Positions 43,245 to 53,015 of a stretch of 64,000 bases of DNA are shown one piece after another (within the stretch, counting starts at the first letter, position 1; every line of letters begins with the position of its first letter). Position numbers and translations under genes: made by a program. The notes under the pieces are model-generated. The model did not search any database, was not told the origin of the DNA, and was given only the letters and a program-made list of their open reading frames with translations. The stretch comes from Allopontixanthobacter sp041552775 (GTDB taxonomy: Bacteria; Pseudomonadota; Alphaproteobacteria; Sphingomonadales; Sphingomonadaceae): the NCBI GenBank assembly GCA_041552775.1, contig JBFEKH010000002.1, forward strand, positions 1-64,000, read 5' to 3'.

Positions 43245-43262
43245 AACCCCCGTTAGGGGTTT
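43245..43262 (+). terminator. Short terminator after the DUF3597 gene
   Basis: A 6-bp stem AACCCC (43245-43250) with GGGGTT (43256-43261), loop of five, followed only by TG. Weak. Confidence 0.45.
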
Positions 43263-43295
43263 GACACCGGGACGTGTCACCGTCAGACATTGGCG

Positions 43296-45137
43296 ATGAC
43301 ATCACCCCTTAAACAGACATTCACCCGCCGCCAGACCTTAGCCGGATTGGGGGCGGGTGTTTCGATTCTCGCTCTGCCGGGCTGTGCCACGCTGGCTGAT
43401 GGCGGCCCGTCGATCACCCTCACTCCGGACCAAATGCTCGACACGATCGCGGGCACCATTCTCGAAAACGAACCTGAAAGAGCGACATCCCTGGGCGTGG
43501 ACGTGGGGCAATATGCCTATCTGCGCGGAAAGATGGAGGATCAGAGCCGCGGCGGCCAGATGGGCTATGCTGCATCCTTGCGCAAACGGCTCGAAGAAGC
43601 GCGCGAATATCCACGCGAATTCCTGACCCCCGAACAACGGACCAGTTTCGAAGTTGTGGAAAGCGCCTTTGCCACGGCAATCGATGGCTTTGCCCTGCCC
43701 TATGGCGATGTAGCGGTCGGCAGCTGGCGCAATTCGCCCTATGTGGTGATCCAGAATGTCGGATCCTACATCGACCTGCCGCGTTTTTTCGATTCGACGC
43801 AGCCGCTCAATGATCAGAGCGACACCGAAGCCTATATCGCCCGACTGACTGCGGTGCCAGGCGTCCTCAACGGTGAATTAGAACGGATGCAGGCGGCCAC
43901 CGATATGGGCGTAGTCCCGCCGGACTTCCTGCTGGCCAAGGCAGTCACGCAGATGAAGGCAACGCTGCAGGACGCCATGCAGGGCGGTTCGCTGGTGGCG
44001 CCGCTTAGCGCATCGGAAATCGGCAAAGGCGTGGTCGGACAAGCAGACGAAATTGTCAAAACCAAAATTGCCCCTGCGCTTGAGGCGCAACTGGCCGAAT
44101 TGTTCCGCCAGCAAAAGCTCGCGACGTCCGCTCCTGGCATGTCGGCTCGCCCCCGCGGCGATGAATATTACGCTTGGGCCCTGCGCGCCAGCACCACCAC
44201 CAATCTGACGCCGGACGAGGTGCATCAACGCGGGCTGGAAGAATTGGCATCGCTACACGCGCGGATGGACCCGATCCTGCGTGAACTTGGCTATACCAGC
44301 GGAACAGTCGGTGCCCGGATGAACGAATTGGGCAGCGATCCGCGCTTCATGTTTGCCGAGGGGGATCCTGGCCGCGCGGAAATCATGAGCTTCATCGAAG
44401 ACCGCATCGCGTGGATCAAATCGCAAATGCCGCGCGCGTTCAACACTCTGGTCGATCCCAATCTGGAAGTTCGCCGCATTCCACCGGCGGAGGAATTGGG
44501 CGCCCCGGGGGCCTATGGCGGTGCCGGCTCCAAAGACGGCACGATCCCGGGCCGGATGTGGATCAATCTGCGCACCACCGACCTGCACCGTAAATATGAC
44601 CTGGCCGATCTGGTCTATCACGAGACGATCCCGGGCCATGTTTGGGAGGGGGAATATTCCAACTCGCTCCCCCTGATTCGATCGATCCTGGCTTTCAACG
44701 CCTTTTCCGAAGGCTGGGCACTGTACGGCGAGCAGTTGGCAGACGAACTGGGTGCTTACGAAGATTACACCGTCGGCCGGCTGGGATATCTCCAGTCGCT
44801 CGCCTTCCGTGCATGCCGCATGGTGGTAGACACCGGGCTTCATTCCAAGGGCTGGAGCCGTCAGAAAGCAGTCGATTTCTTTGTCATTCAGAATGGCAGC
44901 AAGGTGGAAGAAGTTGCCAGCGAAGTGGACCGTTATTGCAGCTGGCCGGGTCAGGCCTGCGGCTACAAGGTCGGCCATAGTGAAATCGTCCGCCAGCGCG
45001 GGCTTGCCCAGGCCGCATTGGGCAATCGCTATGATTTGAAAGCGTTTGACGACGCTGTGGTGCTGGGGGGCAATGCGCCGCTGGATGTTATGGCAAAGAA
45101 CGTCGCACGATATATTGCAGGAGCGAAGAAGGGCTGA
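43296..45137 (+). CDS. DUF885 family metallopeptidase-like lipoprotein
   Basis: A 613-residue exported protein. It has a Tat-type signal (TRRQTLAGLGAG) and a lipobox (LPGC), suggesting a folded lipoprotein in the periplasm. The DUF885 domain contains the zinc-binding HETIPGH (HExxxGH) near residue 440 and a later helix with SEGWALYGEQLADELG giving the third ligand Glu. DUF885 proteins are predicted peptidases or carboxypeptidases of unknown substrate. ATG 43296 is preferred to the upstream TTG. Confidence 0.9.
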   Translation: MTSPLKQTFTRRQTLAGLGAGVSILALPGCATLADGGPSITLTPDQMLDTIAGTILENEPERATSLGVDVGQYAYLRGKMEDQSRGGQMGYAASLRKRLEEAREYPREFLTPEQRTSFEVVESAFATAIDGFALPYGDVAVGSWRNSPYVVIQNVGSYIDLPRFFDSTQPLNDQSDTEAYIARLTAVPGVLNGELERMQAATDMGVVPPDFLLAKAVTQMKATLQDAMQGGSLVAPLSASEIGKGVVGQADEIVKTKIAPALEAQLAELFRQQKLATSAPGMSARPRGDEYYAWALRASTTTNLTPDEVHQRGLEELASLHARMDPILRELGYTSGTVGARMNELGSDPRFMFAEGDPGRAEIMSFIEDRIAWIKSQMPRAFNTLVDPNLEVRRIPPAEELGAPGAYGGAGSKDGTIPGRMWINLRTTDLHRKYDLADLVYHETIPGHVWEGEYSNSLPLIRSILAFNAFSEGWALYGEQLADELGAYEDYTVGRLGYLQSLAFRACRMVVDTGLHSKGWSRQKAVDFFVIQNGSKVEEVASEVDRYCSWPGQACGYKVGHSEIVRQRGLAQAALGNRYDLKAFDDAVVLGGNAPLDVMAKNVARYIAGAKKG

Positions 45138-45252
45138 TCAATCCGGCTGCCTCCTCTGCGCCAACCGAGACTCTTGCCCGAAGGCACAGATCACTCGGAC
45201 CGAAAGCCTTGCCAAACCGTTGTAGGTAAAACGAAAGGCGGGTTTTTTGCCG

Positions 45253-45777
45253 ATGTTCATCTCTTACGACCCCACGCTCGATGCAATTGCCCGGGGTCTG
45301 ATACTGGGCGCCGTCGCGATGGTTTGGGTGATCCTGTTAATCAGGCTGAACGGTCTGCGTTCGCTGTCGAAAATGACCAACTTCGATTTTGTGATGACCG
45401 TGGCTATGGGATCGCTGGTGGCAAGCGCCGCCCAGGTCGAAAAATTGAATGCGTTCGTGCAAATCGCGGCCGCGATGGCCGGTCTTTTCGTCTTCCAGAA
45501 TCTGACTGCTCGCCTTCGGCGTTCATCCGCGGCTGTTGAAGATGCGCTTCAGAACGACCCAATCCTGCTGATGAAGAACGGACAAATGTGCCACGCAGCG
45601 CTTAAGGCGGAGCGCGTCTCGGAATCCGATGTGCTGGCAAAACTCCGCGAGGCCAACGCGCTCGACATTTCCAAGGTCAAGGCGGTTATCCTGGAAACCA
45701 CAGGCGATATTTCCGTACTTCACGGCGATGTGGATATGGACCCCCGCCTGACCGACAACATCCGCGAAAATCCGTAA
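45253..45777 (+). CDS. YetF/DUF421 family membrane protein
   Basis: A 174-residue protein with three N-terminal helices (LDAIARGLILGAVAMVWVILL; FDFVMTVAMGSLVASA; LNAFVQIAAAMAGLFVFQ, quoted separately) and a C-terminal YetF soluble domain containing LLMKNGQMCHAALKAERVSESDVLAKLRE. DUF421 proteins have been linked to spore or envelope stress in other bacteria. The ATG at 45253 is preferred over TTG six bases upstream. Confidence 0.88.
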   Translation: MFISYDPTLDAIARGLILGAVAMVWVILLIRLNGLRSLSKMTNFDFVMTVAMGSLVASAAQVEKLNAFVQIAAAMAGLFVFQNLTARLRRSSAAVEDALQNDPILLMKNGQMCHAALKAERVSESDVLAKLREANALDISKVKAVILETTGDISVLHGDVDMDPRLTDNIRENP

Positions 45778-45821
45778 GGCACAGGCATTACCCGGCGCCT
45801 TACCCAAACATTGCTGCGCGC

Positions 45822-46315
45822 CTAGCGGTTCATCATTCCGGTGACAATAGAGCCGAGAATGCCGCCAAGTGCCCCGCCGCCAACGACGTCCAATGTTCTA
45901 TTGCCCGCCTTCTTTGCCATATAACCGGCAGCCGCCATCGCCAGAATCGGCAACATCTTCTTGAGAATATTTTCGTCGATCCCGGTCAGTGCTGACACTT
46001 CGCCAGCCACGCCGCGGCTGACATCCTTGCTGCCAAAGATGTTTCCCAGAATATCATTGCCTTGCTGGGTCGGCGTAGGCGCCCCGCCGAGCACCGCGTC
46101 GAGCATGCCGCCACCGCCGCCGCCCAGGATCGCGCCAGCCAGCCCGCCAAGAACGCCCGCGCTGCCACCCGAACCGGCCGCGCTCCGGCCCATTCCGGCA
46201 ACGATCGCTGGAAGCAAAGCGCCTGCGCCGATTTTGCCGTTTGCGGATCGATCCCGAGCTCACTCGCCATGCTTTCAATTACGCCGCTTTGCTGAAGCAT
46301 TTGCGCCAAACTCAT
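45822..46315 (-). pseudogene. DUF937 family protein, frameshifted
   Basis: Two overlapping frames together make one DUF937 protein of about 164 residues. The first 28 residues (MSLAQMLQQSGVIESMASELG and DPQTAK) are in one frame. From ALLPAIVAGMGRS the match continues in another frame to the end at TGMMNR. The break is at a run of four A (minus strand, 46232-46235); one more A would restore it. It could be a true mutation, a sequencing error in the run, or slippage. A Gly-rich linker and two hydrophobic segments near the C-terminus are intact. A similar intact gene lies upstream at 46371. Confidence 0.75.
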
Positions 46316-46370
46316 AATTCTCTCCTGATGCCTCGCGCAGGCACCGGTTAACTGCTTTTGCTACGCCGGA

Positions 46371-46730
46371 TTATTTCTTGCCGAACAGACCCGATGCCAT
46401 CCCGGCGATGTCATTCAGCGGATTTCCATCACCATCGCGGTCAAGCATCCCCAGGATACCCTTGGCTTGCGGGTGTTCGTTCAGGATCTGGTTGAATTTG
46501 GTCAACGAACTTTCGCCGCCCAATTGGCTGACAATCGTGCCCAGCAACCCAGTGTCGAGACCCGTCTTGGCCGCTGCCAATTCCACTGTGTCGCCGTCTT
46601 CGGCGTGCGATTGGCCCAAAGCCGCGATTGCTTTTTCCGCGGTCGCCGCATCGATGCCCAACTTTTCCGCCATGTTGGCAACGGTTGGGTGATCGCCAGC
46701 AGCGCCCAAAATGGTGTCGAAAAGGCTCAT
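46371..46730 (-). CDS. YidB/DUF937-like protein
   Basis: A 119-residue small soluble protein. N-terminal helices (MSLFDTILGAAGDHPTVANMAEKLG) precede a DUF937-type repeat and a C-terminal D-x-D-x-D-G loop, LDRDGDGNPLNDIAGM, that resembles a calcium-binding loop but lacks the Glu/Asp at position 12. Strong AGGAGA ahead of the ATG. Adjacent to a frameshifted paralogue. Function unknown. Confidence 0.85.
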   Translation of the reverse strand: MSLFDTILGAAGDHPTVANMAEKLGIDAATAEKAIAALGQSHAEDGDTVELAAAKTGLDTGLLGTIVSQLGGESSLTKFNQILNEHPQAKGILGMLDRDGDGNPLNDIAGMASGLFGKK

Positions 46731-46779
46731 CGTAAATTCTCCTTCGCTTGATTAGGCTGCATCATGCGCCCTTGTCCGG

Positions 46780-46819
46780 CAAAGAAAAAGCCCTCTTCCC
46801 AGTGAAGGGAAGAGGGCTT
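46780..46819 (-). terminator. Terminator of pckA
   Basis: Perfect 13-bp stem (46788-46800 with 46807-46819), loop of six or less, with TTTTTCTTT on the minus strand. It begins 40 bp after the pckA stop. Confidence 0.92.
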
Positions 46820-46858
46820 CCCTCTCCATCCCGCTCTTGCAGGCATGTAACTGTGTTT

Positions 46859-48463
46859 TCAGGCTGCCTGCGTTTCCGCACTGGGGGCAGCCTGGCGAAC
46901 GCCTTCTTCGACGTGCGCTTCAAATTCCGCAAAATTGTCGATGAACAAACGCACCAGCTTCTGCGCTGTGCGATCGAATTCATCCTTGTCCGCCCAGGTC
47001 GAGCGCGGATCGAGGATCGCGCTGTCCACGCCATCTACCTCACTCGGGACATCAAAGCCGAAATTGGGATCCTTGCGGAATTCGGCATTGTTCAGCGAGC
47101 CATCAAGGGCTGCATTGAGCAGCGCCCGGGTTGCCTTGATCGGCATGCGGTTACCGGTACCATACTTGCCGCCCGTCCAGCCGGTGTTGACTAGCCAGCA
47201 TTGCGCGCCGCCTTCGGCAATGCGTTTCTTGAGCAGATTGCCGTAAATGCTGGGGTGACGCGGCATGAACGGTGCGCCAAAACAGGTGCTGAAGGTCGCT
47301 TCCGGCTCTGTCACGCCGATTTCAGTGCCGGCAACCTTTGCAGTATAGCCCGACAGGAAGTGATACATCGCCTGATCGGGGGTCAGCCGCGCAATCGGAG
47401 GCAACACGCCGAACGCATCGGCGGTCAGCATGATTACGTTGGAAGGCACCGGACCGAGATTTTCTTCAGACGTATTGGGGATAGCCGACAACGGATATGC
47501 GCCGCGCGTATTCTCGGCCAGAGAATTATCGTCGAGGTCGAGAACGCCATTTTCGTCCATCACCACGTTTTCGAGAACCGTACCCGGCATCCGGGTGGTG
47601 GCATAGATTTCAGGTTCCGCTTCTTCGGACAGGCGGATCATCTTTGCGTAACAACCGCCTTCGAAATTGAACACAGCGGTGTCCGACCAGCCGTGTTCAT
47701 CGTCGCCGATAAGTGTGCGGCTGGCATCGGCTGACAACGTCGTCTTGCCAGTGCCGGACAGGCCGAAGAAGACGGCGGTCTTGCCGTCCGGACCAATGTT
47801 GGCTGAACAATGCATTGGCATCACGCCCTTGGCAGGCAGCAGGTAATTGAGAATGCCGAAGACGCTTTTTTTCATTTCGCCGGCATATTTGGTGCCGCCG
47901 ATCAAAATCAGCTTTTCGGTCAGATTGACTGCAATAACCGTTTCGCTGCGGCAACCATGACGCGCGGGATCCGCACGAAAGCTGGGCAGATCGATGATGG
48001 TATATTCAGGGACAAAGCCTTGTAGTTCCTGCTCCGTCGGGCGGACCAGCAAGGTGCGGATAAACAGATTGTGCCACGCCAATTCGTTGATGATGCGCAC
48101 ATTCACGCGGTGTTCGGGCTGAGAGCCGCCGAACAGGTCGGCCACGAACAGATCATTCTTGTCGCTTAGCGCAGCAAGGAAATCCTGCTTGAGATTGGCG
48201 AAATGCTCCGAAGTCATGGATGCATTGACCTTGCCCCACCACACGGTGTCCTCGGTCGTTTCATCGCGCACGATGAATTTATCCTTTGCGGAACGCCCGG
48301 TATGCGGCCCCGTTTCCACCACCAGCGGCCCGTGTTTGGCAAGCTTGCCTTCACCGCGAGCCACAGCCTGCTCGACCAGCTGCTCCGTCCCGAAATTGGG
48401 ATGGATCGCAGCATTGGTGGCGATACCCTGGCTGCTCAGCGAATGGAAAAGTGGCGTGGTCAC
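46859..48463 (-). CDS. pckA: Phosphoenolpyruvate carboxykinase (ATP)
   Basis: Makes PEP from oxaloacetate, the first committed step of gluconeogenesis; cytosolic. The 534 residues include the kinase-1a P-loop GLSGTGKTTLS, KLILIGGTKYAGEMKKS and an Arg/Asp set in AVFNFEGGCYAKMI. GTG at 48463 has AGGAGA six bases upstream and gives a start shared by homologues; the longer ORF is rejected. Divergent from chvI, as in many alphaproteobacteria, where ChvI and the PTS may control it. Confidence 0.96.
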   Translation of the reverse strand: MTTPLFHSLSSQGIATNAAIHPNFGTEQLVEQAVARGEGKLAKHGPLVVETGPHTGRSAKDKFIVRDETTEDTVWWGKVNASMTSEHFANLKQDFLAALSDKNDLFVADLFGGSQPEHRVNVRIINELAWHNLFIRTLLVRPTEQELQGFVPEYTIIDLPSFRADPARHGCRSETVIAVNLTEKLILIGGTKYAGEMKKSVFGILNYLLPAKGVMPMHCSANIGPDGKTAVFFGLSGTGKTTLSADASRTLIGDDEHGWSDTAVFNFEGGCYAKMIRLSEEAEPEIYATTRMPGTVLENVVMDENGVLDLDDNSLAENTRGAYPLSAIPNTSEENLGPVPSNVIMLTADAFGVLPPIARLTPDQAMYHFLSGYTAKVAGTEIGVTEPEATFSTCFGAPFMPRHPSIYGNLLKKRIAEGGAQCWLVNTGWTGGKYGTGNRMPIKATRALLNAALDGSLNNAEFRKDPNFGFDVPSEVDGVDSAILDPRSTWADKDEFDRTAQKLVRLFIDNFAEFEAHVEEGVRQAAPSAETQAA

Positions 48464-48705
48464 AATATTCTCCTGATCGGGTCGGATAATGGGTCTGGCG
48501 ATTGCCGGAATTCCCAAATCCGATTCGCGTGCATACGAATGCAGCGGAAGCGCGGTTCCCTTACGGACCATACTCGATTTCGTCAAATTGTGCAGCAACC
48601 TACTTGGCGAAACTTATCTTCAGGCCCGCCAATTCGTTGTTTCATTCCGCCGAAACGTTTAGTCGTATCGGATCACTGGGTTCGGATCGATCAGGCGAAG
48701 AGATT

Positions 48706-49479
48706 ATGGTGCAGTCAGATATGCAGGGCGCAGAGCCGGAAACCACCCAGCATGATGCCGGGCAAAAGGTGATCGCACTGGTCGATGACGACCGCAACAT
48801 CCTGACCACTGTATCTATCGCGCTGCAGGCGGAAGGGTACGGGACGCGGCTGTATTCGGACGGCGAAGCGGCGCTCAAGGCGCTGTTGGAAAATCCACCT
48901 GACCTGGCTGTGTTCGACATCAAGATGCCGCGGATGGACGGAATGCAATTGCTGCGCGAATTGCGCAAGCATTCTGCGCTGCCGGTTATCTTCCTGACCA
49001 GCAAGGATGATGAACAGGACGAGGAAGCCGGGCTGGAACAGGGGGCGGACGATTACATCGCCAAACCATTCAGCCTGCGCCTGCTGCTAGTGCGGATCAG
49101 GGCGATCCTGCGCCGCAGTGCCGCCCTTGCCGACGATGCAGATCCCGAGAAGATAACCGACAAGGAAGACCCGGTCGGCACGCTGGCGCGCGGCAAGCTG
49201 GTGATGGATCCTGCTCGCCACCATGTCACCTGGGACGGAAAATCTATTTCCCTGACAGTCACAGAATTCCTCATTCTCGAAGCGCTGGCGGTCAGACCCG
49301 GAGTCATTAAATCCCGCAACCAGTTAATGGATGCCGCCTACACCGAAGATATGTTTGTCGATGACCGTACTGTCGATAGCCATATCAAGCGCATGCGCCG
49401 AAAATTCCGCGCTGTAGACGGCGAATTCACCGCAATCGAAACGCTTTACGGCGCGGGATACAGTTTCACAGATGGCTGA
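48706..49479 (+). CDS. chvI: Response regulator ChvI
   Basis: OmpR-type regulator of 257 residues: receiver with acidic D27/D28, phospho-acceptor D71 in LAVFDIKMPRMDG and K103-type lysine in YIAKPFSLR, then a winged-helix DNA-binding domain (VTEFLILEAL, VDSHIKRMRRKF, IETLYGAGYSF). ChvI pairs with ChvG to respond to acid and cell-envelope stress in alphaproteobacteria. Start ATG 48706; homology begins near QKVIALVDDD. Overlaps chvG by 8 bp. Confidence 0.95.
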   Translation: MVQSDMQGAEPETTQHDAGQKVIALVDDDRNILTTVSIALQAEGYGTRLYSDGEAALKALLENPPDLAVFDIKMPRMDGMQLLRELRKHSALPVIFLTSKDDEQDEEAGLEQGADDYIAKPFSLRLLLVRIRAILRRSAALADDADPEKITDKEDPVGTLARGKLVMDPARHHVTWDGKSISLTVTEFLILEALAVRPGVIKSRNQLMDAAYTEDMFVDDRTVDSHIKRMRRKFRAVDGEFTAIETLYGAGYSFTDG

Positions 49480-51076
49480 AGGCAGCCTCCCTTCCCGCTT
49501 CGGTTCAAAGCTGAATTCCCGACTGGATTCGCGGTTCGAGTGGCTCGGTTGGTCCAACCGCCTCTCGCTGACTTCGCGTATTCTGGCGGTAAACATCCTG
49601 CCGCTGGCATTGCTGGGAGGCGGCATTTTCTACCTTGATGGGTACCGCAAGCAATTGCTGGACGAACGCTACAAGCTGGCGCGGATCGAAGCCCAGATCA
49701 CTGCAGAGGCATTGGCCGGGGCAACCCGCGAACGTCAGGAAGCCCTGCTAATCCAGATCGGCAAGGAACAGCGCATGCGGCTGCGCATGTTCGATGCAGA
49801 AGGGCGTTTGTGGGCGGACAGTTTCGAACTCGATACACCTGCATTCACTTTCGATGATCCGGTAACCGAACCGTGGCAGGAAGATTTCGCCCGTATCCTC
49901 GACCGTGCAGTGGACACGATCGTGGGCGCTGACCCAATCCCCGATTACGTGGAACCTGCAGAGGCCCGCGCCGATTCGTGGCCCGAACTTGCCCGTGCGC
50001 GGGAAGAAGGGCTTTCGCAAATCCAACTACGCGATGCGCCCGATGGCACCCCGGTTATCAATGCAGCCGCGCCAGTCGGGCTTAAGGGTTCCACGCTTCT
50101 GACCACGCGTAACGCAGTCGACATTACCGATTCGGTACGCAGTGCCCGCTCGACACTGGTTAGCGCAGTATTCCTGGCTCTGCTGGTATCGATCGCGCTT
50201 TCCCTGTTCATGGCGCGCACCATCGTGCGGCCGCTGCAATTGCTGGCAAAGGCGGCCATCCGGGTGCGGCTGGGCCGGGACCGGCAGGTAGAGGTACCCA
50301 GACTACCGGAACGACATGACGAGATCGGCCTGCTCGCCCGGGCGATTTCCGATATGACCAATGCCCTGCGGCAGCGGATCGATGCGGTCGATCATTTTGC
50401 CGCCGATGTCGCCCATGAAATCAAGAACCCGCTGGCCAGCCTGCGCAGTGCGATCGAATCGCTGGCGCGGGTGGAAGACCCGGTCCTGCGCCGCCAACTG
50501 ACCGATATTGCATCTCACGATGTTCGGAGGATCGACCGCCTGGTTACGGAAATCGCCGACGCCAGCCGGATCGACGCCGAATTGTCGCGCGCCGTTTTCG
50601 AGGAGATGGATCTGGCTGGGCTGACTTCGGTAATCATCCAATCCCGTGAAGGCCGCGCCGAAAACGATGGCCGCAAGGTGGAGCTTAAGACACCGATGAG
50701 TGGCGCCTGGGTTTGGGGTGTACCGTCGCGTCTCGAGCGGGTAATCGAAAACCTGCTCGACAATGCAGTGTCATTTTCGCCGCCGGACGGGACCATTTCG
50801 GTGTCAATCAGCCACGATCAAGACATGGTTTGCCTGTCCGTTTGCGACAACGGCCCCGGTATTCCTGAAGATGCGCGCGAGAAAGTGTTTCAGCGGTTTC
50901 ACTCGCTACGCCCAGACGCGGAAGCATTCGGCGACCACAGCGGACTTGGGCTCGCGATCGCAAGGACAATCGCGGAAGCACATGACGGTTCGCTGATCGC
51001 GGAAGGCCGGAACGACGGCAATGAAGGTGCCTGCCTGGTGCTGCAGCTGCCCGAACTGAGCCGGTATCGCCGATGA
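49472..51076 (+). CDS. chvG: Sensor histidine kinase ChvG
   Basis: Membrane histidine kinase of 534 residues: TM1 at about 40-58, a periplasmic sensor of about 165 residues, TM2 at about 227-250, HAMP, phospho-acceptor His315 in AHEIKNPLASLRSA, and an HATPase domain with VIENLLDNAVSFSP, DNGPGIPEDAREKVFQRF and GLGLAIARTIAE. Last part overlaps hprK as ATGA. The sensor loop differs from Caulobacter and Agrobacterium relatives only in ways I cannot judge without alignment. Confidence 0.95.
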   Translation: MAEGSLPSRFGSKLNSRLDSRFEWLGWSNRLSLTSRILAVNILPLALLGGGIFYLDGYRKQLLDERYKLARIEAQITAEALAGATRERQEALLIQIGKEQRMRLRMFDAEGRLWADSFELDTPAFTFDDPVTEPWQEDFARILDRAVDTIVGADPIPDYVEPAEARADSWPELARAREEGLSQIQLRDAPDGTPVINAAAPVGLKGSTLLTTRNAVDITDSVRSARSTLVSAVFLALLVSIALSLFMARTIVRPLQLLAKAAIRVRLGRDRQVEVPRLPERHDEIGLLARAISDMTNALRQRIDAVDHFAADVAHEIKNPLASLRSAIESLARVEDPVLRRQLTDIASHDVRRIDRLVTEIADASRIDAELSRAVFEEMDLAGLTSVIIQSREGRAENDGRKVELKTPMSGAWVWGVPSRLERVIENLLDNAVSFSPPDGTISVSISHDQDMVCLSVCDNGPGIPEDAREKVFQRFHSLRPDAEAFGDHSGLGLAIARTIAEAHDGSLIAEGRNDGNEGACLVLQLPELSRYRR

Positions 51077-51573
51077 CACCGCCGACTATGGTGCCGGTGG
51101 ACCGCAAACATACCGTGCACCAGGCCGGATGCGTTTCCGTCGGCGGCCGGGGCATATTGATCGAAGGGCTGCCGGGAAGCGGCAAGTCCAGCCTGGCATT
51201 GATGTTGCTGGATCGCGGGGCGCAATTAGTTGGCGATGACGGGGTTACGCTGGAGGTCCGCAATGGGAGGCTGTGGGCGTCTCCGCCCCCTTATATCGCC
51301 GGGAAACTGGAAATTCGCAATGTCGGCATTGTCGATCTGCCGGCTGTGGAGGCGCCCGTATCGCTGCGGCTTGTCCTTTCCGATCACGCGCCTCGATTTG
51401 TTGAAATCGCTGAGAAAACCGGCCTCGAAGGGGCGCAAATTCCCACGCTTTGCTTTGATGCAAGGGGCGCTGCGGCGGCAATTCGTGCGGAATATGCACT
51501 GGCACTCCATGGATTATCGCTTCCGGTACAAGGGAATAATGCGGAATCCACCCTTCCCATGGCCCGTAAATAG
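51073..51573 (+). CDS. hprK: HPr kinase/phosphorylase (short alphaproteobacterial type)
   Basis: A 166-residue kinase domain with the P-loop GLPGSGKS at 32-39 and DDGVTLEV after a strand. It lacks the N-terminal domain of the Bacillus enzyme, as in other alphaproteobacteria. It phosphorylates the regulatory Ser of HPr, encoded nearby. Overlaps chvG by 4 bp (ATGA). Confidence 0.93.
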   Translation: MTPPTMVPVDRKHTVHQAGCVSVGGRGILIEGLPGSGKSSLALMLLDRGAQLVGDDGVTLEVRNGRLWASPPPYIAGKLEIRNVGIVDLPAVEAPVSLRLVLSDHAPRFVEIAEKTGLEGAQIPTLCFDARGAAAAIRAEYALALHGLSLPVQGNNAESTLPMARK

Positions 51574-51590
51574 GACCACACCGCGCGACC

Positions 51591-52517
51591 ATGTCCGTCG
51601 ATTCGGCCTTTCCTAAACAAGACGCGCGGCAGCACATCCTGCTCGTCACTGGCCTGTCCGGTGCAGGGAAGACAACGGCGTTGCGCGTGCTGGAAGATAT
51701 CGGCTGGGAAGCGATCGACAACTTCCCGATCCGGCTGCTCAGCCGTTTGATCCTGCACCCCGACCAGGACGGCCCCCGCCCACCCCTCGCCATCGGTTTC
51801 GATTCGCGCACTCGCGGATTCAATCCACCCGACGTTATCGACGAGGTCAAAGCGCTCACCGGGCGCGACGACTTGATGATCACCACGCTGTTCCTGGATT
51901 GCAGCGGCGGGGAGCTGGAGCGGAGATATAATGAAACACGGCGGCGCCACCCGATGGCGCAAGGCCGTCCGGTGCATACCGGCATTCAGGCGGAGCGCGA
52001 ATTGCTGGAACCGCTGCGCCGCTGGGCCGATGCAGTCATCGACACGACCGAATTTGCCGCTAACCAGTTGCAACAGACCATTCGGGAGCGTTTCGCCGAA
52101 ACCGCGCCGCAGGAAATGTCTGTCATCATCTCCAGTTTCGGCTTTGCCCGTGGCACTCCGCCTTTGGCAGACCTGGTGTTCGACATGCGTTTCCTGGACA
52201 ATCCGCACTGGATACCGGAATTGCGCGACCAGACCGGCCTGGATGAAGCAGTGGGCACGCATATCCGAGAAGACCCGACCTTCAGCACCGCCTTCACCCA
52301 GATCCGCGACCTGCTACTGACGCTGCTGCCGCGTTATCAGGCGCAGGGCAAAAGCTACGTCAATATCGGTTTCGGCTGTACTGGTGGTCGCCACCGGTCG
52401 GTCTACACTGCGGAGACAATGGCGCAGGCCTTGCGCGACTCCGGATTTTCGCCCACGGTCCTGCATCGCAATTTGGGCTCGCGCGCCGCCGACCAGATCG
52501 AAGGGCCGCCAGCATGA
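51591..52517 (+). CDS. rapZ: RNase adapter RapZ
   Basis: A 308-residue nucleotide-binding protein with P-loop GLSGAGKT at 21-28 and a C-terminal domain with CTGGRHRSV and LHRNLG. In enterobacteria it hands the GlmZ sRNA to RNase E to control GlmS; GlmS is encoded about 50 kb away in this window. In alphaproteobacteria RapZ is usually in this PTS cluster. Role here by homology. Confidence 0.95.
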   Translation: MSVDSAFPKQDARQHILLVTGLSGAGKTTALRVLEDIGWEAIDNFPIRLLSRLILHPDQDGPRPPLAIGFDSRTRGFNPPDVIDEVKALTGRDDLMITTLFLDCSGGELERRYNETRRRHPMAQGRPVHTGIQAERELLEPLRRWADAVIDTTEFAANQLQQTIRERFAETAPQEMSVIISSFGFARGTPPLADLVFDMRFLDNPHWIPELRDQTGLDEAVGTHIREDPTFSTAFTQIRDLLLTLLPRYQAQGKSYVNIGFGCTGGRHRSVYTAETMAQALRDSGFSPTVLHRNLGSRAADQIEGPPA

Positions 52518-52592
52518 GGTTTCGCCAATTCCCATCATGATTAAATTGCCTTCCCCCCTCGTACCAAACCTGTCCTACAGCGGCCAACAGCC

Positions 52593-53015
52593 ATGATCGG
52601 ATTGATTTTAGTAACTCATGGCCGTCTGGCCGAAGAATTCGTGCATGCGATGGAGCATGTCGTTGGCCCGCAGGAAGCGATTGCCACAGTCTGCATTGGC
52701 CCCAATGATGACATGGAAAAGCGGCGGCAGGAAATCGCCAAGGCGATCACCAATGTCGATCAGGGACAAGGCGTCGTCATCTTGACCGACCTGTTTGGCG
52801 GCACTCCGTCGAACCTTGCAATTTCGCTGCTTGAGGCGGGCCGGATCGAAGTAATTGCGGGGATCAACCTGCCAATGCTCATCCGTCTGGCCGGAACGCG
52901 CAAGACCTGCGCAATCGGTGATGCGGTGATCGCGGCACGTGATGCGGGCCGGGCCTACATCACCGTAGCGTCCGAATTTCTGGCGAAGGCGGAAAAAAGC
53001 GGGGGAGCGGCATGA
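52593..53015 (+). CDS. PTS EIIA component, mannose family
   Basis: A 140-residue EIIA-Man-like protein with phospho-acceptor His9 in LILVTHGRLAEEF and ILTDLFGGTPSNLAISL. Without IIB/IIC nearby it acts as a regulatory carrier rather than a sugar importer. Overlaps ptsH by 4 bp. In related bacteria the output of the HPr/EIIA chain is carbon- and nitrogen-status signalling. Confidence 0.93.
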   Translation: MIGLILVTHGRLAEEFVHAMEHVVGPQEAIATVCIGPNDDMEKRRQEIAKAITNVDQGQGVVILTDLFGGTPSNLAISLLEAGRIEVIAGINLPMLIRLAGTRKTCAIGDAVIAARDAGRAYITVASEFLAKAEKSGGAA

